Notes: generated by a model from the sequence alone, not told the origin. Numbered from the stretch's first letter, positions 54,310 to 63,979 are shown. The stretch: 64,000 nucleotides of DNA from an uncultured bacterium (GCA_905215525.1 CAJMQJ010000003.1:145427-209426), one strand, 5' to 3'. Program-made: numbers and translations.

Positions 54310-56199
54310 CTAGGCCTTAGCGGCCTCGGCGTCGGCAGGAGCCTCAGCGGCAGCGGTGCGACCGTACTCGGCCTTGCCCATCTCGGACCACTCGGGCTCC
54401 TCGTCGGGCATGGAGCCGGCCTCCTTGCCGAAGAACTCCTTGAGACAGTTGACGGCAACGATGAGGCCCAGGACCATCAGCAGGACGGCGAAAACGAGCT
54501 GCAGGCCCTTGGTGGCGGCGACGGAGACGGCGGCCGTGGTGGCGGTAGCCGGGATGGTGCCGAAGAAGCCGTAAGCCTGGACAGCGGTCATGCAGCCCAT
54601 GGCGCTCTGGACCAGCGAGGTGAAGGTGCAGCAGAGCAGGAAGGCGACGGGCACGTAGAGCATCCAGCCCTTGCGGCCGGTGCACTTGCAGAACACGGCG
54701 AGGGTGATCATGGTCATGCCGCCGAGCAGCTGGTTGGAAGCACCAAAGAGCGGCCAGATGTTGGCATAGCCGCCAAAGGCGAGGGCGAGACCGGGAAGCA
54801 GGGTGACGACCGTGGCGAACCAGGGGTTGCCGAGAACCTTCATGTAGCCGGCCTTGGACTCGATGGCCAGGGCGTCGTTGGTCTGGGCAAAGAACTCGGA
54901 GAACGAGGTGCGGGCGATGCGGGCGACGGCATCGAGCGAGGTCAGGGCCAGAGCGGAGACGTTCATGGTCATGAAGACGGTAGCGAGCGTGCCGTCAACA
55001 CCGAAGGCCTGCATACCGCGGGAGATACCAGCGGCGAAGATCTGGAACGGGGTGGAAGCGACGCCGGCGTTGAGGGCACCAGTGCCGGCGGTGTTCATAT
55101 CGGAGAACATGATGCCGGCGACGATGATGGCAAGGATGCCGACGAAGGACTCGACGATCATGGCGCCATAACCGACCTTGACGGCGTCCTGCTCCTTCTC
55201 GACCTGCTTGGAGGAGGTACCAGAAGAAACGAGGCTGTGAAAGCCGGAGAGGGCACCGCAGGCAACGGAAACAAACAGGACCGGGAACATCATGCCAGAA
55301 GCGCTGGAGAAGCCGGTAAAGGCCGGAGCGGTGATGGTGGCCTGGCCGTTAACACCCAGGACGACGATACCGAGGACAGCGCAGGCGATCATGACGATCA
55401 TCATGATGGAAGTGAGGTAGTCGCGAGGGGTCTTGAGCATCTGGATGGGCATGGCGCCAGCAAAGACCAGGTAGACCATGACGACGGCGAACCACTGGAA
55501 CTTATCCAGGTAGACCGGGAACTGCATACCGACGGCGAACATGAGAACCATGAGGACCACGCCGGTGACGAACTCGGTAGCACCGGTGAGGTTGAACTTC
55601 TTCTGGGCCCAACCAAAGGCGATAGCGACGAAGGTGAACAGGATGGAGATGGTACCAGCGCAGCCGGCGGCATAGGACTTGGTGAAGTCGATGGCACCGG
55701 TAGCAGCACCAGAAGCGTCAACGGCCGGGGTGAACATGAACGTCTTGCAGACCATGTCGGTGAAGGCGGCGATGACGATGATGCAGAACAGCCAGCAGAA
55801 CAGCAGGAACAGGCGACGGCCGGTCTTGCCGATGTACTTCTCGATGAGCTGAGCGAGCGACTTGCCGTTGTTCTTCATCGAAGCGTACAGAGCACCAAAG
55901 TCGTGGACGGCGCCAAAGAAGATGCCGCCGACGAGGACCCAGAGCACGACGGGCAGCCAGCCAAAGGCCATGGCGACGATCGTACCCGTGACAGGGCCAG
56001 CACCGCAGATCGAGCTGAACTGGTGCGAGAACGCGGTAAAGGCGGAGACGGGCGAGAAGCTCTTGCCGTCCTTCATGCGCTTGGCCGGCGTGAGGGCCTC
56101 TTTGTCAACGCCCCACTTGTTGGCCAGCCAGCGGCCGTAGCCCAGATAGCCGCAGGCGAGCACCGCCGCGGCCACAACCATGAGCAAAACTCCGTTCAT
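54310..56199 (-). CDS. cstA: CstA-family carbon starvation protein (pyruvate/peptide permease)
   Basis: 629 aa with about sixteen hydrophobic segments. Family motifs: YGRWLANKWGVD, FSSICGAGPVTGTIVA, GGIFFGAVHDFGALYAS, and SFHSLVSSG-like FHSLVSSGTSSKQV. E. coli CstA and BtsT take up pyruvate and peptides in starvation. The C-terminal tail is acidic and Ala-rich. AGGAGG precedes the ATG by 8 nt. It has a 5' leader of about 240 nt with attenuator-like features. Confidence 0.92.
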   Translation of the reverse strand: MNGVLLMVVAAAVLACGYLGYGRWLANKWGVDKEALTPAKRMKDGKSFSPVSAFTAFSHQFSSICGAGPVTGTIVAMAFGWLPVVLWVLVGGIFFGAVHDFGALYASMKNNGKSLAQLIEKYIGKTGRRLFLLFCWLFCIIVIAAFTDMVCKTFMFTPAVDASGAATGAIDFTKSYAAGCAGTISILFTFVAIAFGWAQKKFNLTGATEFVTGVVLMVLMFAVGMQFPVYLDKFQWFAVVMVYLVFAGAMPIQMLKTPRDYLTSIMMIVMIACAVLGIVVLGVNGQATITAPAFTGFSSASGMMFPVLFVSVACGALSGFHSLVSSGTSSKQVEKEQDAVKVGYGAMIVESFVGILAIIVAGIMFSDMNTAGTGALNAGVASTPFQIFAAGISRGMQAFGVDGTLATVFMTMNVSALALTSLDAVARIARTSFSEFFAQTNDALAIESKAGYMKVLGNPWFATVVTLLPGLALAFGGYANIWPLFGASNQLLGGMTMITLAVFCKCTGRKGWMLYVPVAFLLCCTFTSLVQSAMGCMTAVQAYGFFGTIPATATTAAVSVAATKGLQLVFAVLLMVLGLIVAVNCLKEFFGKEAGSMPDEEPEWSEMGKAEYGRTAAAEAPADAEAAKA

Positions 56200-56233
56200 T
56201 ACATTTCCTCCTCTAAAAAGAACTTCCTAGACA

Positions 56234-56470
56234 TAAAAAATGAGGGCCGTCGGTTGCGCTCGACGGCCCTCATCTTCATCAGCCGCCCGTTATCGTACGG
56301 GCTAGCTGTATGTGCTAACCCGCATCAGATAATTACTACGCTGATAATGTTTAGCTGATGCGTGAACATGTCTAAAAAATCCTCTTCAATCATGATGCGA
56401 ACGATCCGTGCGTGTTCACATCCCCCAGTGGTTGAAAAAGGAGTATGAAACTTTAGTTACCTAAAGTCAA
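56234..56470 (-). promoter_or_regulatory. cstA promoter, leader peptide and attenuator-like terminator
   Basis: Reading the minus strand: -35 TTGACT (56465-56470), 17 bp, -10 CATACT (56442-56447). A leader ORF of 14 codons, MFTHQLNIISVVII, runs 56369-56325 after AGAGGA. Then GCATCAG (in the ORF) can pair with CTGATGC (at its stop), GGGTTAGC with GCTAGCCC, and CCCGT with ACGGG. Last comes a terminator: ATGAGGGCCGTCG (56240-56252) pairs with 56261-56273, followed by a T-run. This order is that of an attenuator. The leader might be a riboswitch instead. Confidence 0.6.
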
Positions 56471-56568
56471 CGCAAATTTGTAATGAATTTTCAACTATTT
56501 TTGAATTTCTCGGTATAAAACGCCATTGACCTCGGACTTTACCCAACAAAAGTTTTTGCATGAGAGAT

Positions 56569-56704
56569 GCCCCTCGGGAGCGGGCGGGCGTATACAAGGT
56601 TTCCTGCTCTACAGTCCTGCTCGCACGGAGAGCACATTAAGTGCTCTCCGGCTCGTGCGGAACTCGCGATAAACCTTGTATACGCCCGCCCGCTCCCGAG
56701 GGGC
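56569..56704. repeat. Giant hairpin G, structured-loop family in reverse orientation (34-bp stem, 68-nt loop)
   Basis: Arms 56569-56602 and 56671-56704 are complementary over 34 bp. Read on the minus strand the loop matches E, F and H: atcgcgagttccgcacg, inner stem GGAGAGCAC-ttaat-GTGCTCTCC, then AGCAGGACTGTAGAGCAGG. The inner stem differs from F/H on both sides with pairing kept. Interval 56710-56845 contains no gene. Confidence 0.93.
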
Positions 56705-56846
56705 TCCCATCCCAAATGCGGAGCAAAGCTCCGCATGCCATCTTTTCTTTCAGCTAAAGCACGCCGGAAATTCGACGCTGGCTTGTTAACCTTGCTGGAC
56801 GTTGTCGACGCCGATCCAGCTCAGAAGCTATATCGATACAGAAAGG

Positions 56847-56999
56847 TCCCCGGCGCTGCCCGGGCGCCAACGGCCGCATATGAACTTTATCGCGAGTTCC
56901 GCACGAACAGGAGGCCACTTAATGTGGCCTCCGTCGTGAGCAGGACTGTAGAGCAGGAAAGTTCATATGCGGCCGTTGGCGCCCGGGCAGCGCCGGGGA
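56847..56999. repeat. Giant hairpin H, structured-loop family (42-bp perfect stem, 69-nt loop)
   Basis: Arms 56847-56888 and 56958-56999 pair perfectly over 42 bp, the longest here. The loop 56889-56957 equals that of F base for base, while the stems of F and H share no similarity beyond the innermost TTT/AAA. It ends 14 bp past the stop of the tsa fusion gene. Confidence 0.93.
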
Positions 57000-57013
57000 T
57001 CGCACCTTTGCGG

Positions 57014-59398
57014 CTACAGCGTCATGTTCGGATCGGCATCGACGTCGAACGGCGAGATTTCTCCTCGGTCGAATTTACGGCGAGCAACCTCTGCGATCAT
57101 GGCGGCGTTGTCGGTGCACGCCGAAAGCGGTGGCACCGTTACGCGGATCCCCTGACGCCCGAGCTTCTTGATCATCATCTCGCGCAGATGCGGATTAGCC
57201 GAGACACCACCGCCGATGCAATACTCCTTGCACCCGGTGGCGTGCAGGGCGTTTTTGGCCTTCTTGTACTGCACGTCAAAGACCGCCGCCTCAAACGAGG
57301 CCGCTAGGTCGGGCAGGTGAATCGTGCGCCCGGCCTTGGTCTCCTGCTCGATGTAGAGCGTCACCGCCGTCTTGAGGCCCGAAAGCGAGAAGCGATAGTC
57401 CCCCCTGCTGTTAAGCGCGCGAGGAAAATCGATCGCGCGGGGATTGCCCGTCTCGGCCAGCTTGGAGATGATGGGGCCACCGGGATAGCCCAGACCCAAC
57501 GCCTTGGCTACCTTGTCGAAGGCCTCGCCCACAGCATCGTCGAGTGTCTCACCAAGTACCTCGTAGTCGCCCCATGCCTTCACGTGCACGAGCATGGTGT
57601 GCCCGCCCGAGACAAGCGTAAAGATAAACGGGGGCTTGAGGTCGGGCTGCGCCAACAGGTTGGCAAACAGGTGGCCCTCCAGATGATTGACGCACACGAG
57701 CGGCTTGCCGGCAGCATACGCAAAGCCCTTGGCAAAGGCGACGCCCACCACCAGGGCGCCCACCAGGCCCGGACCCTGTGTCACGCCCACAGCGGCAAGC
57801 TCACTTGGTGTAATGGCTCCGCCCGTAAGGCCCAGCGACGCTGCGGCGTCCTCGAGTGCCGCATCCACGACACTCACAATCACCTCGACGTGCTTGCGCG
57901 AGGCGATCTCGGGCACCACGCCGCCAAAGCGTGCATGAAAATCAATCTGCGTCGACACCTGGTTGGCCAGCATATTGCCATCCGCATCGATAATCGCCAC
58001 CGCCGTCTCGTCGCAGGAGCTCTCGATAGCGAGCACTAGGCGGCGACGCTCAATCTCGACACGTTCCTCGGCAGAGCGCCCAGGCGCAGGCAGCGGCCAT
58101 ACGCGCTGCTCTGCCGCCGTCGGCTCGGGCGAAGCATTGTCGACCGGAAGCACCAGGGGCAGCGGAGCCGTCATGACGATGGCATCCTTGCCGGCACCAT
58201 AGTAGCCGCGGCGCCGTCCTGCCTCGGTAAAGCCCAGAGCGTTATAAAGCGCGATCGCTCCCTCGTTGTCGTCCTCGACCTCGAGCGAAGCCGTGGTGCA
58301 GCCGAGCATCTGGGCATCATAGCTCACATGTGACAGCAGCTTGCGGGCAATGCCCTCACGGCGATGTGCCGGGTCGACGGCGACATCCAGAATCTGCACA
58401 TCACCGTCCACGACCATACCGCCGGCAAGGCCCAGCAGCTTGCCGTCGTCGTGTGCCACCCACCAACTACGCGGCGCAGCGACGTCCTCGCCCAGTTCGG
58501 ACAGGAACATGCCCGGCGTCCATGCCTTGTGTCCGGCACCTTCAAAGCAGGCTGCCTCTAGCGCGCTCGCGCCCTCGGCATCCGCCGCGCCCATGGGACG
58601 GAACTGCAGATGACGACCGGCGAGCTCATCGGCAACGCCCGTAATTTCGCTCTGTGCACTCTCAGCAAGACCAAGACGCTTGCGCTCATTTTCCTCGGCA
58701 TCCGAAAGGCGCGTGTAAATCGGCAGGACGCGAGCCGGATCGCCGTCACCCGCAGCGTGCGCGAGCAGCAAGCCCTCGCCCGAAGGCCACCACAGGTCGC
58801 GCTCCACGCAGCGGGCGGTCTCGTCCTCACCCAGCAGCTTGCCATAGCGCACGAGACCGTCACCGGTCAGCTGAACCTGGTCCCAGTCCGCTGCTCGGCG
58901 CCACTCATCGAGCGCCACGGCGGCCTTGACCACGTGTTCGCGCTCAAATTGACGCTCGGGACCCTCATCGACCAGCATATACAGCGCCGGATATACCTCA
59001 CCGCGCATAGCATCGGCCAAGATACCAAGCTTGCCGCGCACGCCAGCCTTCCACGCCGTCCAAGCGCAAGCGTCGAGCGTCGACACGCCCAGCAGCGGAA
59101 CATTGGCACCACGCGCGAGGCCCTTGGCAGTGGAGATGCCGATGCGCACACCCGTAAAGGACCCCGGGCCGCGGCCGACCACATAGCAACCAACATCGCT
59201 GCGATCCAGACCGGCTTGAGCCAGCACGCCATCAACGGTATTCACGAGCTCAACGTTGGCGTGACGGCGACACATGTGGTCGCCACTCACGAGCTTCGTC
59301 TCACCCGTCTGCCCATCAATCCAGCTTGCCGCGCAGGCAAGCATGTCGGTCGAGGTATCGAGCGCCACCACCAGCGCGTTGTCGTTATGCAAGCTCAT
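57014..59398 (-). CDS. tsaBD: TsaB-RimI-TsaD fusion (t6A tRNA modification and ribosomal N-acetyltransferase)
   Basis: 794 aa from ATG 59398, which overlaps the tsaE stop by 14 bp. TsaB occupies about 1-240 (ALDTSTDMLACAA, GRGPGSFTGVRIG). A RimI-type GNAT acetyltransferase follows at about 260-415 (acetyl-CoA loop HRREGIARKLL). TsaD starts near 450 (LAIESSCDETAVAI), with metal-binding HxxxH in VNHLEGHL and nucleotide-binding VSGGHTMLV. TsaB and TsaD with TsaE attach threonylcarbamoyl to A37 of ANN-decoding tRNAs; RimI acetylates ribosomal protein S18. Confidence 0.93.
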   Translation of the reverse strand: MSLHNDNALVVALDTSTDMLACAASWIDGQTGETKLVSGDHMCRRHANVELVNTVDGVLAQAGLDRSDVGCYVVGRGPGSFTGVRIGISTAKGLARGANVPLLGVSTLDACAWTAWKAGVRGKLGILADAMRGEVYPALYMLVDEGPERQFEREHVVKAAVALDEWRRAADWDQVQLTGDGLVRYGKLLGEDETARCVERDLWWPSGEGLLLAHAAGDGDPARVLPIYTRLSDAEENERKRLGLAESAQSEITGVADELAGRHLQFRPMGAADAEGASALEAACFEGAGHKAWTPGMFLSELGEDVAAPRSWWVAHDDGKLLGLAGGMVVDGDVQILDVAVDPAHRREGIARKLLSHVSYDAQMLGCTTASLEVEDDNEGAIALYNALGFTEAGRRRGYYGAGKDAIVMTAPLPLVLPVDNASPEPTAAEQRVWPLPAPGRSAEERVEIERRRLVLAIESSCDETAVAIIDADGNMLANQVSTQIDFHARFGGVVPEIASRKHVEVIVSVVDAALEDAAASLGLTGGAITPSELAAVGVTQGPGLVGALVVGVAFAKGFAYAAGKPLVCVNHLEGHLFANLLAQPDLKPPFIFTLVSGGHTMLVHVKAWGDYEVLGETLDDAVGEAFDKVAKALGLGYPGGPIISKLAETGNPRAIDFPRALNSRGDYRFSLSGLKTAVTLYIEQETKAGRTIHLPDLAASFEAAVFDVQYKKAKNALHATGCKEYCIGGGVSANPHLREMMIKKLGRQGIRVTVPPLSACTDNAAMIAEVARRKFDRGEISPFDVDADPNMTL

Positions 59399-59891
59399 CT
59401 TGTACAGCCTTATCAATCAAATGGGAAAGCTCCATTGCGCGGTCACCGTGCGCCTCGAGCGTTATCGTTCGCACATCGCTGTCGCCCTCATCACGCCTGA
59501 GCGTCACCGAAAGATACTCATCCGTCAGCTCGTCCTGGAATTGTTCGCCCCATTCCAGCAGGCAAGCACCCTCATAGCCCAGCACATCGAAAATGCCCGT
59601 ATCCTCGAGCTCGTAGGCATGCTCCAGGCGGTATAGATCAAAGTGAAACAGCGGAATACGACCTTGATCGTGAACGGCCATGAGCGCAAACGTAGGACTC
59701 GTAACCATATGCCCATCGCCCAGCCCGCGCGAGACGCCCTTGGTAAAGTGAGTTTTGCCCACTCCCAGGCCACCGGTCAGGATGAGCACATCTCCGTCCT
59801 CAAGGCACGGTGCAATTAGCTCGCCAAAGTACTCCGTATCGGCAGCGCAAGTCGTTTTGTAAGTACCTACCCCCAGGCGCTCCAGGGACAT
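59385..59891 (-). CDS. tsaE: tRNA t6A ATPase TsaE
   Basis: 168 aa P-loop protein with GGLGVGKTHFTKGVSRGLG (Walker A), SPTFALMAVH and FHFDLYRLE, the TsaE signature. It drives the TsaBD cycle. The stop overlaps the start of the fused tsaBD gene, so all t6A subunits except TsaC are made together. Confidence 0.93.
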   Translation of the reverse strand: MSLERLGVGTYKTTCAADTEYFGELIAPCLEDGDVLILTGGLGVGKTHFTKGVSRGLGDGHMVTSPTFALMAVHDQGRIPLFHFDLYRLEHAYELEDTGIFDVLGYEGACLLEWGEQFQDELTDEYLSVTLRRDEGDSDVRTITLEAHGDRAMELSHLIDKAVQDELA

Positions 59892-59903
59892 ATATGCTCC
59901 TTA

Positions 59904-60524
59904 TTATTCCGAGGCGTCCTCTGGTGCGGGATGTCGCCCCAGATAGTCGCCCAGCATCTTAAAGTCTTCCTCCAGCAGCTCCTGCCACGCTGGATTGCGT
60001 AGCGCTGCTGCCGGATGGAAAGTGGGCATCACCACAAAGTGCCCCATCTGATGGAACCTGCCGCGCAGCTTGGTAATGCCGATCTCGGTCTTGAGCACAA
60101 AGTGCGTTGCGGGGTTGCCGAGCGTCACGATGATATCGGGCCAGATGCTTCGAATCTGCTCGCGCAAAAACGGCGAGCAAGCCAGCACTTCCTCGGGACG
60201 CGGATTGCGGTTTCCCGGCGGGCGGCACTTAAGCACGTTGGCAATGTAGACGTCTTCGCGTTTGAGCCCCGCCAGCGACAAAATGCCGTTGAGGTCCTCG
60301 CCTGCCGCCCCCACAAAGGGCTCGCCCTGCAAATCCTCATTACGGCCCGGCGCCTCGCCAATAAACATCACGCGAGCGCGGGGGTTTCCCACGCCAAACA
60401 CGATGTTGTGGCGCGACTGGTAAAGCTGGCAAAGGTGACAATCGCCCAGAACGGCCTCGATCTCCTCGAGTGCGACCTCACGCGGCGCCTGATGGCTATG
60501 GCCGGGAATGTGCATGACGCCCAT
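59904..60524 (-). CDS. Fe-S uracil-DNA glycosylase (family 4/5)
   Basis: 206 aa from ATG 60524 (GGAG 5 nt upstream, inside the alr end region). Fe-S ligands are CHLC near the N-terminus and the Cys pair in VLKCRPP and VLACSPF; motif 1 is GEAPGRNED and the late motif is MPTFHPAAALRN. It removes uracil from DNA as the first step of base excision repair. Confidence 0.9.
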   Translation of the reverse strand: MGVMHIPGHSHQAPREVALEEIEAVLGDCHLCQLYQSRHNIVFGVGNPRARVMFIGEAPGRNEDLQGEPFVGAAGEDLNGILSLAGLKREDVYIANVLKCRPPGNRNPRPEEVLACSPFLREQIRSIWPDIIVTLGNPATHFVLKTEIGITKLRGRFHQMGHFVVMPTFHPAAALRNPAWQELLEEDFKMLGDYLGRHPAPEDASE

Positions 60525-60532
60525 AGCGACTC

Positions 60533-61678
60533 CTACACGTAGACCTTGTCGAGACGCATACCAAAGCCGCAAGCGACCTCGTAGTTAATCGTGCCGCGTA
60601 GGCGCGCCATCTCGTCCATGGTAATCTCGGCATCTCCATCGCGGCCGACAATGATCATCTCGTCACCATACTCGGCCTCGGGAATCTCATGCGCCGGGTT
60701 GGACTGAATGGCGACCATAAACTGGTCCATGCAGATATTGCCCACCTGACGCACACGCTCGCCGCGATACAGCACGTCCATACGATTGGAAAGCGTACGC
60801 GAAAGGCCATCGGCATAACCGATCGGAAGGGTGCAGATCTGAACGCGCGTGCGCGGTACGCGGTAGGTAAAGCCGTAGCCCACGCCCTCGCCCATCGCAG
60901 GGTGTGCCACGCGCGTCACACGCGCGTGGACGCTCATGACGGGATCAAGCTGCATCACGCGACCACTCAGCTCACATGGCTGCAGACCATACAAACCGAT
61001 GCCGGCACGAATCATGTCAAAGTGCATTGAAGAATCGAGCATCGAGGATGGCGTATTGGCACAATGCACGATACCGCATTCAAAACCTGCGTCCTTAATG
61101 GCCTGAACGGCCTCGGTAAAACGCTGGCACTGCAGCTTGTAGTCCCAGCCCGAAGGTTCATCGGCCGTGGCGAAGTGCGTAAATACGCCGTCGCACTGAA
61201 TACCGCGATGGAAATTTATACCGCGGACAAAGTCGAGCACCTGCGTGTAGTGAACGCCGATACGATTCATGCCCGTCTCGATGGCAAGATGGTACTTGCC
61301 CACTTTGCCCGCCGCGACGGCACATTCTCCATACGCAAGAGCAAAGTCAGACGTATAGACCGAGGGCATGATATCAAACTCGAGCAACGTCGGAATGGCC
61401 TCGATAGGCGGCTCGCTTAGGATGAGGATGGGTTTCGTAATCCCGCCCTGTCGGAGCTCAACGCCCTCGTTAACCGTCGCCACGGCAAACATGTCGGCAC
61501 CGGCCGAATACATGATCTTGGCGCACTCAACAGCTCCATGACCATAAGCATCGGCCTTGACCACGCAGCACAGGCGCTGACGTGGATTCAGCAAGTTCTT
61601 ATAGGCCCTCGTGTTGCGACGGAGCGCCCCGCGGTCGATCTCGACCCAGGACCAGCGCGTCAAATCGGCTTTATTCAT
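60533..61678 (-). CDS. alr: Alanine racemase
   Basis: 381 aa. PLP lysine in VVKADAYGHGAVECAK, catalytic Tyr region VGYGFTYRVPRTRV, and cofactor loop residues MNRIGVHYTQ and RAGIGLYG. It makes D-alanine for peptidoglycan. The start is 3 bp from the stop of the NnrDE gene, a common pairing. Confidence 0.95.
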   Translation of the reverse strand: MNKADLTRWSWVEIDRGALRRNTRAYKNLLNPRQRLCCVVKADAYGHGAVECAKIMYSAGADMFAVATVNEGVELRQGGITKPILILSEPPIEAIPTLLEFDIMPSVYTSDFALAYGECAVAAGKVGKYHLAIETGMNRIGVHYTQVLDFVRGINFHRGIQCDGVFTHFATADEPSGWDYKLQCQRFTEAVQAIKDAGFECGIVHCANTPSSMLDSSMHFDMIRAGIGLYGLQPCELSGRVMQLDPVMSVHARVTRVAHPAMGEGVGYGFTYRVPRTRVQICTLPIGYADGLSRTLSNRMDVLYRGERVRQVGNICMDQFMVAIQSNPAHEIPEAEYGDEMIIVGRDGDAEITMDEMARLRGTINYEVACGFGMRLDKVYV

Positions 61679-61680
61679 GA

Positions 61681-63297
61681 TTAGTCATCCGACCCTTCGT
61701 CCATGATTCCCAGATCTTCGAGCGCATCCTTTGCCGCCAGCTCCATGGCAGGACCGATCAAGTCGATAAGATCGGTCGCGATAACGCTCTTCTCACCATA
61801 CTCCGTCGCCGCAGCAAAACCGGCGTAGCTGTGAAGTGCGACGGCGTACGAATACAGCAGCTCCCAACGATCCATCTCGTCGCGCATGGTGGCAAGCGTG
61901 CCGGCCAAAATACCCGCGAGAACATCACCAGAACCGGCAGTTGCCAGAGAAGCCGGACCCGAGAGTGGCAGCAGCACGCGCTCAACGCCACAGATAGCCG
62001 TCGTCGGCCCCTTGGCTATGACCACCAGATTGTCGGAGCCTGCAGCCCAGACAACCTTCTGCGCGGCCGCAATCGCGGTACCAAGGTCGTTCACCTCGTC
62101 ACCGGCAACCAGGCGCGAAAGCTCACGATAGTGCGGCGTCATAACCAACGGCTGCTCGCGGCGATACATCTCGGGGTTACTATCAATACCGTCAATGGCA
62201 ATCTTAGCAAGGCAGTTGAGTGCATCGGCGTCCAAAATTAGCGGTACATCAAGCTCGAGCAAGCCCGAAACCACCTGCATAGCGCCGGCAGACGTCGTCA
62301 TACCGGGACCGCACAGCACGCAGCTGTACTTCTTTGCGATCTCGCACACCGTCATGCGCGCAGCGGCGCCAAAGGAGCCGCGGGAATCAGACGGAATAGC
62401 AAAGACCGGAATCGAAGGAAGTGCCATGCGAATGAGATTGGCGCAGGCGTCAGGAGCCGCGACTGCCACGTAACCAGCACCCGCGCGAGCTGCAGACTTG
62501 GCCGCCATAATGGCAGCACCAGGATATTGCGCCGATCCGGCGACAATAAGCACAGAGCCACGGGAATACTTATCGATATTCGATGGTAGCGGAGCAAAGT
62601 AATCAACTAAGTCACCGGGCTCGACAATCTCGGCGGCGTGGTCAACATCATCGATGACTTCGTCAAGACGGTCGTAAAGATTGCCGCAGATCAAATCGCC
62701 AGCATACTCAGGGCCATCAGCGCTATACAGACCAATCTTGGGCGCAATCATCGTCACCGTGCGCTCGGCACGAATGCAGTCGTCATCAACAACGCCCGTC
62801 TCGGCATTCAGGCCCGAGGGGACATCAATGGATACGACACAATCGGCGCATTCATTGACCGTAGGAATCCAAATGGAGAACGGCGCACGCAGATTCCCGT
62901 GGAAACCGGTACCAAAAATGGCATCGACAACAACATCCGCCTTATCGATCAAAACCTCGAGTTCGTCACGCGAGGGACCGACGCAAACGTGCACATCGCG
63001 GCCGGCAGTTCGACGAGCAACATGACGTGCCAAAGCAGCAGGAATCTCATCCGGCTCAACCGGAGAAACGATATCCACGTCCACACCCTTATGGCTCAGG
63101 ATATCGGCGGCAACCCAACCGTCGCCGCCATTATTACCAAAACCGACCAAAACGAGAACCCGATCGGGATTGAGCTTCAAGACCTCGTTAGCGGCAAACT
63201 CACCCGCTAGCTCCATAAGCTCGGCCTTCGAAGTCCCTTCGCGTTCGATGATATCCTCGAGACGAACGACTTCTTCGGTACTCAAAACCGGTTTCAT
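61681..63297 (-). CDS. nnrDE: Bifunctional NAD(P)HX epimerase/dehydratase
   Basis: 538 aa. Residues 1-215 are the YjeF_N epimerase (GFGNNGGDGWVAADIL, DAIFGTGFHGN). Residues about 230-530 are the ribokinase-like ADP/ATP-dependent dehydratase (GSAQYPGAAIMAAKSAARAG, LVMTPHYRELSRL, ATAGSGDVLAGILAG). It repairs hydrated NADH and NADPH. Its ATG is adjacent to the acpS stop. Confidence 0.94.
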   Translation of the reverse strand: MKPVLSTEEVVRLEDIIEREGTSKAELMELAGEFAANEVLKLNPDRVLVLVGFGNNGGDGWVAADILSHKGVDVDIVSPVEPDEIPAALARHVARRTAGRDVHVCVGPSRDELEVLIDKADVVVDAIFGTGFHGNLRAPFSIWIPTVNECADCVVSIDVPSGLNAETGVVDDDCIRAERTVTMIAPKIGLYSADGPEYAGDLICGNLYDRLDEVIDDVDHAAEIVEPGDLVDYFAPLPSNIDKYSRGSVLIVAGSAQYPGAAIMAAKSAARAGAGYVAVAAPDACANLIRMALPSIPVFAIPSDSRGSFGAAARMTVCEIAKKYSCVLCGPGMTTSAGAMQVVSGLLELDVPLILDADALNCLAKIAIDGIDSNPEMYRREQPLVMTPHYRELSRLVAGDEVNDLGTAIAAAQKVVWAAGSDNLVVIAKGPTTAICGVERVLLPLSGPASLATAGSGDVLAGILAGTLATMRDEMDRWELLYSYAVALHSYAGFAAATEYGEKSVIATDLIDLIGPAMELAAKDALEDLGIMDEGSDD

Positions 63298-63837
63298 CTA
63301 TGCTCCTAGCGTATCTTGCGAAGCATCGCCCAGGTGCTCCGTCAATGCTGAATTCTGCAGCTGCTCGAGCTCATCTAATACAGAGCGAGCCTCTTTAAAT
63401 GTCTGCGCAACGCGTTTCTTGGTGCTCACCTTTTCATCTTTTGGCTTAGGCCGAGCATCTTCGGTAATCGCGATGGCATTCGCAACGGCCAAGTCTCCCG
63501 TAAGCGTAATGGAAAGAGCGACCTCAACAACGCCCAGTTCTTGAGCGATCTCGAGAGCACGGCCCGAAAGCAGCGCCTTCGGTTTGCCGAGTTTATCACG
63601 CGTTACCGAAACATCCTTGCGACCCACGCCTTGACTAAAACCCGTGCCGAGAGCTTTAAGCACCGCCTCGCGCGAAGCAAAGCGGCTCGCATAGTGAGCA
63701 GCGGGACGCGATGATGCATCGCAATACGCACGCTCTTCTTCGGTAAACACACGCCGAGCAAACGACGGCGTCTTTTCAAGAATTGATTTCATGCGGGAAA
63801 TCTCGACGATATCAACGCCGATACCAGCTTCAGCCAT
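63298..63837 (-). CDS. acpS: Holo-[acyl-carrier-protein] synthase AcpS with C-terminal extension
   Basis: 179 aa from ATG 63837, chosen because GGAGGTGAAC lies directly upstream. The 4'-phosphopantetheinyl transferase core spans residues 1-125: GIGVDIVEISRM (Mg ligand Asp), RFASREAVLKALG, then SITLTGDLAVANAIA. A Lys/Glu-rich extension of about 50 residues follows, absent from typical 120-aa AcpS. It activates the acyl carrier protein of fatty acid synthesis. Confidence 0.9.
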   Translation of the reverse strand: MAEAGIGVDIVEISRMKSILEKTPSFARRVFTEEERAYCDASSRPAAHYASRFASREAVLKALGTGFSQGVGRKDVSVTRDKLGKPKALLSGRALEIAQELGVVEVALSITLTGDLAVANAIAITEDARPKPKDEKVSTKKRVAQTFKEARSVLDELEQLQNSALTEHLGDASQDTLGA

Positions 63838-63951
63838 GTTCACCTCCATATCGCACAGACTAAGTTATTGTAGCCCGTTCGCAGAAGATGCGACAAACGA
63901 GGGTTATAAAACACAGCTACTATGTGAGACAAATTGCCCGAGATACAAAAA

Positions 63952-63979
63952 AGGGGGAGGCCGCGAGGCCTCCCCCTTC
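63952..63979 (-). terminator. Intrinsic terminator of a minus-strand gene beyond the window
   Basis: AAGGGGGAGGCC (63952-63963) and GGCCTCCCCCTT (63968-63979) form a 12-bp stem with loop GCGA; on the minus strand TTTTTT follows. It separates acpS from whatever lies upstream. Confidence 0.85.

Noticed and set aside
53446..56358. 970-codon open frame on the plus strand, opposite the TOPRIM and cstA genes
   Set aside because: It has the repetitive Gly/Asp/Glu composition of an antisense shadow of GC-rich coding DNA, no ribosome binding site and no family motif; the two minus-strand genes are clear.
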